A DNA stretch of 64,000 nucleotides from assembly GCA_963800285.1 (NCBI GenBank), contig CAWDAL010000013.1, forward strand, positions 124,001 to 188,000, read 5' to 3'. The notes under the pieces are model-generated. The model searched no databases and was not told where the DNA came from. It saw nothing but the letters and a program-made list of their open reading frames with translations. The translations under genes were made by a program, and so were the position numbers. Position 1 is the first letter of the stretch. Every line of letters begins with the position of its first letter. Source of the stretch: DASUPK01 sp963800285. Its GTDB lineage: Bacteria; Actinomycetota; Thermoleophilia; Solirubrobacterales; 70-9. Positions 58,241-64,000 of this stretch are shown here, piece after piece.

Positions 58241-58996
58241 TCAGTCGCTCAGATCGCCCGGGAGGCGCCCCTCGTCGTCGAGCTTCTCGAGGTGAGCCCG
58301 CATCGCGATGGCGGCGGCCGGGCGGAGCTCCTCGGGGACGTCGTCCCAGACCTCGGCCAGGAGCGCGGCCCGCCGGCGCTCTCCCCGGTCGAGCGCCGCC
58401 ACCAGGCGGTCCTCCCGGTCCTGCCGGTGCGAGAGATATTCGGCGATCTTCGACTGCGGATCGCCGACCTCGGGCCCGTGGCCGGGGTAGAGCACGGTCA
58501 GCTCCAGCGCCTGGAGCCTGCGCAGCGACTCCATGTAGTCGGCGAGCGAGCCGCCGAACTCGCGCGGGCCGACGATCGTCGAGCCCTGTCCGAGGATCAG
58601 GTCCCCGCAGAAGCATGCATAAGACGCCGCCTCCGCCGCCCCGGGTGCGGGGGAGGGGTCGGGTAGCAGGAACGAGAGGTGCTCGGCCGCGTGCCCGGGG
58701 GTGGCGATGGCCGTGAGCCCGGCGACCACCTCGCCGTCGGCCGGCCGGGTGGGGTCGATCCCGAGCAGCTCGACCCCGGCGAAGTGGTCGGCGTCGTCGT
58801 GGGTGAGCAGCACGGCTCCGATGCCGCCACGCCCGTCGGCCACCTCGCGGATCGCCTGGACGTGGCCCGCGTCATCGGGCCCCGGATCGATCACCACCGC
58901 GGGGTCCCGGCCCACGACATAGGTGTTGGTCCCCTCGAGGGTCATGGGGCTGGGGTTGGGGGCGGTGAGGCGCTGGACGTCGACGGACTGGGTCAC
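58241..58996 (-). CDS. Metallo-beta-lactamase fold hydrolase
   Basis: A 251-residue MBL-fold hydrolase, LACTB2-like, with a C-terminal winged-helix-like segment (AEYLSHRQDREDRL...). The zinc motif reads THDDADHFAG, so the second His of THxHxDH is Asp; ATPGHAAEHLSF and LYPGHGPEV supply the other ligands. Substrate unknown. GTG 58996 is preferred to TTG 59005. It is 33 bp upstream of the penicillin acylase gene by transcription. Confidence 0.86.
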   Translation of the reverse strand: MTQSVDVQRLTAPNPSPMTLEGTNTYVVGRDPAVVIDPGPDDAGHVQAIREVADGRGGIGAVLLTHDDADHFAGVELLGIDPTRPADGEVVAGLTAIATPGHAAEHLSFLLPDPSPAPGAAEAASYACFCGDLILGQGSTIVGPREFGGSLADYMESLRRLQALELTVLYPGHGPEVGDPQSKIAEYLSHRQDREDRLVAALDRGERRRAALLAEVWDDVPEELRPAAAIAMRAHLEKLDDEGRLPGDLSD

Positions 58997-59085
58997 GAAA
59001 ACCAAATTCTCACCGATGACCCCCGCGACCTACCTGCTCAGAGGTCGTCTGGTCACCTCAAATCAGGAAGGTCGATGCGTTTCGC

Positions 59086-59115
59086 TTGACATGTGACTAA
59101 AAGGTCACGTATTAT
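59086..59115 (+). promoter_or_regulatory. Consensus promoter of ArsR operon with internal operator
   Basis: TTGACA (59086-59091), 18-bp spacer, TATTAT (59110-59115), 7 nt before ATG 59123. GTGAC-N6-GTCAC (59093-59097, 59104-59108) sits inside the spacer, the likely ArsR operator. The best -35/-10 match in the window. Confidence 0.8.
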
Positions 59116-59122
59116 CCGGGCC

Positions 59123-59440
59123 ATGGACGAGGTGTTCAAGGCGTTGGCGGACCCGACCCGGCGGCAGCTGCTCGACGAGCTGTTCGCGCGGGACGGGCAG
59201 TCGCTCAGCGCGCTCGAGGAGCGCCTGCCGATGACGCGCTTCGGCGTGATGAAGCACCTGCGGGTGCTCGAGGAGGCCAACCTCGTGGTCACGCGCCGTC
59301 GTGGCCGGGAGAAGCTCCATTTCCTGAACCCGGTCCCGATCCGCCTCGTCTACGAGCGCTGGGTCAGCAAGTACGCCGAGCCCTGGGTCTCCGGACTCAC
59401 GGGCCTCAAACGAGAGCTCGAGGAGGAAGACGTTGCCTGA
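59123..59440 (+). CDS. ArsR family regulator of SRPBCC operon
   Basis: A 105-residue winged-helix repressor: FKALADPTRRQLLDELF, LSALEERLPMTRFGVMKHLRVLEEANLVVTRRRGREKLHFLNP. It lacks the ELCVCDL metal motif, so it is the non-metal ArsR type usually paired with SRPBCC genes. It probably represses its own operon through the palindrome in the promoter spacer. The stop overlaps the SRPBCC gene by 8 bp. ATG 59123 sits 7 nt from the -10, so the message is leaderless. Confidence 0.9.
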   Translation: MDEVFKALADPTRRQLLDELFARDGQSLSALEERLPMTRFGVMKHLRVLEEANLVVTRRRGREKLHFLNPVPIRLVYERWVSKYAEPWVSGLTGLKRELEEEDVA

Positions 59441-59948
59441 GGAATTCGAGGTTCCCCATCAGATCGCGCTGGTTCCGGACCCCGATGGGAGCACCGGCAC
59501 CGCCGTGTTCGAGATCTACATCAAGACCACGCCCGAGCGGCTCTGGGAGGCGATCACCGATCCCGAGCTGCGCGCGAAGTACAGCTTCGGGGTCGCCACC
59601 AGGTCCGACTGGACGCAGGGATCGAGCTACAGCTCGGGTGTCCCGGGCGTGATCGAGATCGCCGAGGGCGAGAACCTGGAGGTCGACCCGCCCAACCGGC
59701 TCGTGCAGAGCTTCACCGCCCTGTGGAGCGACGAGGTGAAGGCGGTTGGACCCTCGCGGGTGACCTGGGAGATTCGCAAGGTCGCGGACTCCTGCCAGCT
59801 GACCGTGATCCACGACCAGCTCCCGATCGACGCCAGCGGCGAGCTCTACGGCGGTTGGCCGATGATCCTGTCGGGCCTGAAGACGCTGCTCGAGACGGGC
59901 GAGCTGCTCGACACGCCGGGGTCGCTGCGCTACGCGCAGGCGGGCTGA
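59433..59948 (+). CDS. SRPBCC/AHSA1-type protein
   Basis: A 171-residue START-fold protein: IYIKTTPERLWEAITDPELRAKYSFG, the AHSA1-like opening, and SGELYGGWPMILSGLKTLLETG, the closing helix. It starts with TTG, but AGGAGG is only 6 nt upstream. ArsR-SRPBCC pairs are common in actinobacteria; the SRPBCC partner is thought to bind a hydrophobic effector, its identity unknown. Second gene of a five-gene operon. Confidence 0.87.
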   Translation: MPEEFEVPHQIALVPDPDGSTGTAVFEIYIKTTPERLWEAITDPELRAKYSFGVATRSDWTQGSSYSSGVPGVIEIAEGENLEVDPPNRLVQSFTALWSDEVKAVGPSRVTWEIRKVADSCQLTVIHDQLPIDASGELYGGWPMILSGLKTLLETGELLDTPGSLRYAQAG

Positions 59949-59951
59949 CCG

Positions 59952-60536
59952 ATGGGGGACTTGACCGTCGTCGAGAGCCTGACGCTCGACGGCGTCATGC
60001 AGGCGCCCGGGCGCCCGGACGAGGACACACGCGGCGGCTTCGAGCACGGCGGCTGGGCGGTCCCGTACACCGACGAGGTGATGGGGCGTGCGATGGCAGA
60101 GCGGATGGGCGGAGAGGGGGCGATCGTCCTCGGCCGGCTGACGTATGAGGACCTGTTCGGCTACTGGCCGAAGCAGAAGTACAACCCGTACACGGAGACG
60201 CTCAACCGCACGCGGAAGTACGTTGCCTCGACGACGCTGAGTGAGCCGTTGCCCTGGGAGAACTCCCGCCTGATCGAGGGCGACCCGGCCGAGGCGATCG
60301 GCACGCTCAAGCGCGACGAGGAGCATCTCACCGTCATCGGCAGCGGAGAGCTCGTTCGCTCGCTCATGGGCCGGGCCCTGATCGACGAGTTCCTCCTGCT
60401 CATCTACCCGTTGGTCCTTGGCTCAGGACTGCGTCTCTTCCCCGATGGGGCCTTCGCGCGCCTGGAGCTCACCAATTCGCTGACCACCACCACCGGCGTG
60501 GTCATCGGCACCTATCGGACCGCGGAGAAGGGATGA
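59952..60536 (+). CDS. Dihydrofolate reductase-fold (RibD C-terminal) protein
   Basis: A 194-residue single RibD_C/DHFR-like domain: VVESLTLDGVMQAPGRPDED at the start, GAIVLGRLTYEDLFGYWP for NADPH binding, and LTVIGSGELVRSLMGRALIDEF. Such stand-alone proteins are NADPH-dependent reductases of unknown substrate. The stop overlaps the next start by ATGA. Confidence 0.87.
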   Translation: MGDLTVVESLTLDGVMQAPGRPDEDTRGGFEHGGWAVPYTDEVMGRAMAERMGGEGAIVLGRLTYEDLFGYWPKQKYNPYTETLNRTRKYVASTTLSEPLPWENSRLIEGDPAEAIGTLKRDEEHLTVIGSGELVRSLMGRALIDEFLLLIYPLVLGSGLRLFPDGAFARLELTNSLTTTTGVVIGTYRTAEKG

Positions 60537-61381
60537 CCGGGCCGAAGCCGCGGATCCTGATGGAGGGAGTTGCGTTTCCCGAGTCGCCTCGCTGGCACAA
60601 TGGCCGGCTCTGGTTCTCGGACTGGGTGGCGCATCAGGTGATCGCTCTCGATCCCGAGGGCGGGAGCGAGGTGATGGCGCAGGTCGACGCCTTCCCGTTC
60701 TCGATCGACTGGCTCCCGGACGGGCCCATGCTGATCACCGCCGGCCGGGAGCTGCTGCGGATGGAGGCCGACGGGTCGCTGGTCACCCATCGCGATCTCA
60801 GCGGTCTCTCCGACTACGGTTGGAACGAGATCGTCGTGGACGGCGTCGGGAACGCCTATGTCAACGGCGCGGGGTTCGACCTGATGGGAGGAGGCGAGTT
60901 CGCTCCCGGCATCGTCGCGTTGCTCAGGCCCTACGGCGTGGCGGAAGTGGTGGCCGAGGACGTCGCCTTCCCCAACGGGATGGCGATCACGCCCGACGGC
61001 TCGACGCTGATCGTCGCCGACTCATATGCGAAGGAGCTGATCGGGTTCGACATCGCAGCCGATGGGAGCTTGGCCGACCGGAGAACCTGGGCGGATCTCG
61101 GCGACGGGGTCCCGGACGGGATCTGCATCGACGCTGAGGGAGCCGTCTGGTACGCCGACGTGCCCAACCGCAGATGCGCGAGGGTCCGTGAGGGTGGCGA
61201 GCTGCTGCAGACGGTCGAGCTGGACAGAGGCTGCTTTGCGTGCATGCTGGGCGGGGCCGACGGCCGGACCCTGTTCATGGCGGCGCAGCAATGGAACGGC
61301 CCAGACGCGATCGGCAAGGGGCCGCGAACGGGTCAGGTGCTCGCCGTCCAGGCCCCGGCCGCGCACGCGGGTCATCCATGA
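60533..61381 (+). CDS. SMP-30/gluconolactonase family hydrolase
   Basis: A 282-residue six-bladed beta-propeller. Metal ligands are in FPESPRWHNGRLWFSD (Glu), FPNGMAITPDGSTLIVADS (Asn and Asp) and VPDGICIDAEGAVWYADV. Members hydrolyse lactones or sugar-derived esters with a divalent metal. Substrate unknown. Coupled to the preceding gene by an ATGA overlap. Confidence 0.9.
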   Translation: MTGPKPRILMEGVAFPESPRWHNGRLWFSDWVAHQVIALDPEGGSEVMAQVDAFPFSIDWLPDGPMLITAGRELLRMEADGSLVTHRDLSGLSDYGWNEIVVDGVGNAYVNGAGFDLMGGGEFAPGIVALLRPYGVAEVVAEDVAFPNGMAITPDGSTLIVADSYAKELIGFDIAADGSLADRRTWADLGDGVPDGICIDAEGAVWYADVPNRRCARVREGGELLQTVELDRGCFACMLGGADGRTLFMAAQQWNGPDAIGKGPRTGQVLAVQAPAAHAGHP

Positions 61382-61402
61382 CGAATATGAGAAGGTGAGG
61401 AC

Positions 61403-61801
61403 GTGGCAAGCAACGAACAACTGCTCAACGGCGTCGACTTCATCGCCTTCCCGACCAAGGACTGGGAGGCCGCCCGTAAGTTCTACGGCGAGACCCTCGG
61501 GCTGCCCTTCGGGAAGCAATGGGGCGAGATGCCGGCCGGTGAGTTCGAGACGGGGACCGTGACGATCGCGCTGATGCAGGTCGACGCGTTCAACATCGAC
61601 TTCAGCCCCAACACCACGCCCCTCGAGTTCCACGTCGACGACTTCGAGGCCGCCAAGGCCGAGCTCGAATCGCGCGGCGTCGAGTTCGTGACGGACGTGA
61701 TCGACAGCGGGGTCTGCAAGCAGGCGATCTTCACCGACCCGGACGGCAACTCGCTGGCGATCCATCATCGCTACGCGCCGGACGCCACACCGGCGTCCTA
61801 A
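61403..61801 (+). CDS. VOC family protein
   Basis: A 132-residue VOC-fold protein: FIAFPTKDWEAARKFYGETLG, PLEFHVDDFEAAKAELESRGV and IFTDPDGNSLAIHHRY. The GTG start has AGG-rich sequence before it. Last gene of the ArsR-led operon, so it probably acts on the same unknown compound as the SRPBCC, DHFR-like and SMP-30 proteins. Confidence 0.87.
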   Translation: MASNEQLLNGVDFIAFPTKDWEAARKFYGETLGLPFGKQWGEMPAGEFETGTVTIALMQVDAFNIDFSPNTTPLEFHVDDFEAAKAELESRGVEFVTDVIDSGVCKQAIFTDPDGNSLAIHHRYAPDATPAS

Positions 61802-61810
61802 CCCTGCGAC

Positions 61811-62584
61811 TCAACCGCCGAGCCGCGCGTCCTCCTCGGTGAGCAGCGCCACCACCCGCGCCGGCGCCGCGCTCGCGCCGGCGATCCGCAGCGGGAAGCA
61901 CGCGACCTGAAATCCATGAGCCGGAAGCGCGCCCAGGTTGACCAGACGCTCGATCTGCGAGTACGCGAGATCGACCTGATGAGCCGCCCAGAACACGCCC
62001 GGCCGGCCGGCCTCCTTCGCGCGCTCGGCCTGCATGAAGAGCGGCGCATCCCATCCCCAGGCGTCGATTCCCATCACCCGGATGCCCCTCTCGTAGAGCC
62101 AGCGGGTCGCCTCGGCGCTCACTCCGGGCCCGCGACCGATGTAGTCAGGCTGCTCGTAGAACTCGTCGCGCCCGGTCCGGACAAGGACGATGTCGAGCTC
62201 CTCGAGCGACCGGGGCAGCCGCTCCGCCACATCGTCTGCGGTCAGCTCTTCGCCGTCGGCGCGGTCGGTCGCGTCGATCACGACACCAGGACGGAAGAAC
62301 CAGTCCAGGGGAAGTTCGTCGATCGTCTGCGAGCGCCGTCCGCCGGTGGTCGAGTTGTAGTGCCAGGGGGCGTCGACGTGGGTCGAGTTGTGGGTCCCGA
62401 AGCGCAGGAACGTCTCCGTCGCCCATCCCTCCCCGTCGCGAAGGAGCTCCGGGCGCACGCCGAAGAGCTGATTGATGGCCGCGGCGCCGTCGGCGTGATC
62501 GGCGAACTCGATCTCCGTCCGAAGCGGCTCCGGATAGTCCGGCGGATCGGGACGGATGGGGGCTGAGAGATCTACGACACGCAT
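61811..62584 (-). CDS. Cyclase family (kynurenine formamidase-like) hydrolase
   Basis: A 257-residue metal-dependent hydrolase. The family motif is RFGTHNSTHVDAPWHYN (HxGTHxDxPxH), and IDATDRADGEELTADDV and IVLVRTGRDEFY are typical strands. Related enzymes open N-formylkynurenine or similar amides and lactones. ATG 62584 begins MRVVDLSAPI; a longer frame continues upstream antisense-style through the dioxygenase and is rejected. 14 bp downstream of the dioxygenase, same strand. Confidence 0.88.
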   Translation of the reverse strand: MRVVDLSAPIRPDPPDYPEPLRTEIEFADHADGAAAINQLFGVRPELLRDGEGWATETFLRFGTHNSTHVDAPWHYNSTTGGRRSQTIDELPLDWFFRPGVVIDATDRADGEELTADDVAERLPRSLEELDIVLVRTGRDEFYEQPDYIGRGPGVSAEATRWLYERGIRVMGIDAWGWDAPLFMQAERAKEAGRPGVFWAAHQVDLAYSQIERLVNLGALPAHGFQVACFPLRIAGASAAPARVVALLTEEDARLGG

Positions 62585-62598
62585 CCGGCGGGTCGACT

Positions 62599-63138
62599 CT
62601 ACGCGCCGACCGGCTGCGCGACAGTCTCGATCACTCGGAGTGTGCCTTCCGGCGTGATTTCGTAGTCGAGCGAATCCGAGGTGGCGGCCGTGTAGGCGTG
62701 AATCGAGAGCGCGACGCCGCGTCCGGGGTCGTGGCGGACGCGATGGATGTATTCGGGCCCGAAGCTGAAGACCGTCTCCGTCCGCCGGGAATGGGTCTCC
62801 CGCCGGACGATGTGGCCGTCGACTGCTTCGACCGAGTCCTCGATCAGCTCGCCCCTGCAGACGAAGGCGGCGCCGCTTGCCCCGCCGTGGTCGTGGAAGG
62901 TGGTGTCCTGGCCGGCGGCCCAGCCGAACAGCGCGATCTCCAGATGGGGCGTCTTGTAGAGCACCCGGTGGCTGCGGCGCTCGAGGTCGAAGCCGACAGC
63001 GTGCTCCCAGAGCCAGGGCGACCGGCCGACGTCGGTGACGATCTCCTCGAGCTGCTCGAGGCCGTCGGGGGCGACCGCGCCCAGCCCCTCGTCGAGCCAA
63101 CCTGTGAGTTCGTGCGCCCTCCGGGTGTGCGTCGTCAT
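62599..63138 (-). CDS. Cysteine dioxygenase-like cupin with internal start
   Basis: A 179-residue cupin. TTFHDHGGASGAAFVCRGEL carries the His-x-His iron ligands, and the third His is in YIHRVRHDPG, as in bacterial cysteine dioxygenases that oxidise cysteine to cysteine sulphinate. ATG 63138 has AGGAGG 6 nt upstream, strong evidence that it is translated on its own even though it is in frame with the monooxygenase. Followed by the cyclase-family gene. Confidence 0.72.
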   Translation of the reverse strand: MTTHTRRAHELTGWLDEGLGAVAPDGLEQLEEIVTDVGRSPWLWEHAVGFDLERRSHRVLYKTPHLEIALFGWAAGQDTTFHDHGGASGAAFVCRGELIEDSVEAVDGHIVRRETHSRRTETVFSFGPEYIHRVRHDPGRGVALSIHAYTAATSDSLDYEITPEGTLRVIETVAQPVGA

Positions 63139-64000
63139 TGCCGTCCTCCTCCTCGTCGCGTTCGCCTCTAGGGACGACGATCCGTCTCCGAGACTCATCG
63201 CCGGAGGCGAGGATTCTGTGAGAGTCGGCTTCCGGACCGGTCGTCCCCTCCGCAGCTCACGGGCGATCGCCCGGGCCGCGCGCTTCGCCTCCTTGCCCAT
63301 GTAGCCGAGGCCGCCCGGACGCGGGACGTAGCCGATGAAGCGCAGGCCCTCGGCCGCGGGGCGCGGGCCGATCGCCTTCGGCACGCCGTGCTCGTCGAGC
63401 ACGTCCAGATGGCCCACGAGCGGCTCGAGCCCCCGCCGGTAGCCCGTCGCGCAGATCACCGCGTCGGCCTCGATGCGCCTGCCATCGGCGAGCGAGACCC
63501 CGCTCGAATCGAGTGATTCGACTGCGGTGACCACCTCGATCCGGCCGGACTCGATCGCCTCGACCACCCTCGGATCGACGATCGCGGGTGCCTTGCCCTC
63601 CGCTTTCGCCCGGCTGAACAGGCCTTCCTCGGGCGCCCGGAGGCCGTGGTCGCTCAGGTCGCCGATGTCCATCCGGCTGGCGAAGCGCGCGATGCGATCC
63701 GCCACCTTGGTGGGCAGATGCCAGAGGATGACGGCGATCAGGTCCCCGGGCAGCGGCCCCGGGCCCTCGCGCAGGAGGATGTGAGGAGGGGTCCGCACGG
63801 CCAGGCGAACCTCGGACGCCCCGCCCTCGACCAGCTCGTTGGCGATCTCCATTCCCGAGCACCCGGGGCCGACCACCAGCGCGCTTCGTCCCACGAAGGG
63901 CTCGGCGTTGCGGTACTCCGAGGAGTGGATCAGCTCACCCTCGAAGGTCTCGCGCCCGGGCCAGCCCGGGATCAGGGGATTCTGCTCGTAGCCGGTGGCG
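62599..64000 (-). CDS. Flavin monooxygenase read in frame into cysteine dioxygenase, N-terminus cut
   Basis: An uninterrupted frame enters from the right edge and ends at 62599. The first 285 or so residues in view are the C-terminal part of a flavin-containing monooxygenase (FMO/BVMO): ATGYEQNPLIPGWPGRETF, FEGELIHSSEYRNAEPF, NADP motif VVGPGCSGMEIANEL, and ICATGYRRGLEPL. Through a charged linker with no stop codon it runs into a cysteine dioxygenase starting at 63138. Either one fused protein or two overlapping products are made. The FMO N-terminus is beyond the window. Confidence 0.78.
   Translation of the reverse strand, partial: ATGYEQNPLIPGWPGRETFEGELIHSSEYRNAEPFVGRSALVVGPGCSGMEIANELVEGGASEVRLAVRTPPHILLREGPGPLPGDLIAVILWHLPTKVADRIARFASRMDIGDLSDHGLRAPEEGLFSRAKAEGKAPAIVDPRVVEAIESGRIEVVTAVESLDSSGVSLADGRRIEADAVICATGYRRGLEPLVGHLDVLDEHGVPKAIGPRPAAEGLRFIGYVPRPGGLGYMGKEAKRAARAIARELRRGRPVRKPTLTESSPPAMSLGDGSSSLEANATRRRTAMTTHTRRAHELTGWLDEGLGAVAPDGLEQLEEIVTDVGRSPWLWEHAVGFDLERRSHRVLYKTPHLEIALFGWAAGQDTTFHDHGGASGAAFVCRGELIEDSVEAVDGHIVRRETHSRRTETVFSFGPEYIHRVRHDPGRGVALSIHAYTAATSDSLDYEITPEGTLRVIETVAQPVGA
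63145..63150 (-). promoter_or_regulatory. Internal ribosome binding site for cysteine dioxygenase
   Basis: AGGAGG on the minus strand, 6 nt before ATG 63138, inside the monooxygenase frame. Confidence 0.65.

Noticed and set aside
56327..58666. 779-residue plus-strand frame opposite penicillin acylase
   Set aside because: Antisense to a complete Ntn-hydrolase with recognisable catalytic residues; no domain or ribosome site of its own.

Overview
The window looks like chromosomal DNA from a high-GC actinobacterium, most plausibly class Thermoleophilia (Solirubrobacterales-like). Supporting signs are uniformly GC-rich third positions, a type-2 (actinobacterial/eukaryote-like) IleS, DUF2342 and DUF6458 proteins, the Lhr-Nei2 gene pair also found in mycobacteria, many apparently leaderless genes with a TAnnnT box 6-8 nt before the start codon, and a secreted protein ending in a poly-lysine tail. 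The taxonomic call is inference. Genes are packed tightly: no gap exceeds 300 bp, and I see no rRNA, tRNA, CRISPR array, transposase, prophage or integron.

Layout. 1-5.4 kb: C-terminus of a beta-helix/Ig surface protein, an FAD oxidoreductase, fumarase, a small lipoprotein, MarR and AraC regulators. 5.5-12.9 kb: VOC protein, ileS, a HAD phosphatase, small membrane proteins, RidA, thioredoxin, dolichol-phosphate-mannose-synthase-like glycosyltransferase. 13-19.2 kb: PolX, a TetR/MFS efflux divergon, trehalose-phosphatase, a split TauE/SafE pair. 19.4-23.5 kb: HD-GYP protein with a low-complexity tail, YhaM-like exonuclease, PAC2 protein, and an SMR pump-TetR operon with two palindromic operators 21 bp apart. 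23.5-34 kb: UvrD-like helicase-nuclease, IMPase, DUF2342 metalloprotease, an octapeptide-repeat protein behind tandem LexA-box-like sites, Mrp ATPase, GT87, CAP protein, ferredoxin. 34-38.7 kb: groES-groEL with CIRCE and a terminator, SRPBCC and ASCH proteins, Pcm, Crp/Fnr. 38.9-42.6 kb: FIST sensor coupled to a GAF/GGDEF/HD-GYP protein. 42.6-49.2 kb: FkbM methyltransferase, Lhr and a Nei2-like glycosylase lacking its catalytic proline, dienelactone hydrolase. 49.2-59 kb: MMPL transporter, rmlA-rmlD-rmlB operon, RTX-like protein, PPOX and penicillin acylase, MBL hydrolase. 59.1-64 kb: an ArsR-led five-gene operon, then a cyclase-family hydrolase and a flavin monooxygenase read in frame into a cysteine dioxygenase, running off the right edge.

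Themes. Most of the window is core metabolism and stress housekeeping. The least explained signals are non-coding or architectural: a roughly 85-bp intergenic palindromic repeat present at 11.7 kb and 38.0 kb with compensatory stem changes; a very long hairpin at 36.8 kb; regulatory palindromes at five regulator genes; the SOS-like control of the octapeptide-repeat gene; and the FMO-cysteine dioxygenase reading frame with a strong internal ribosome binding site.
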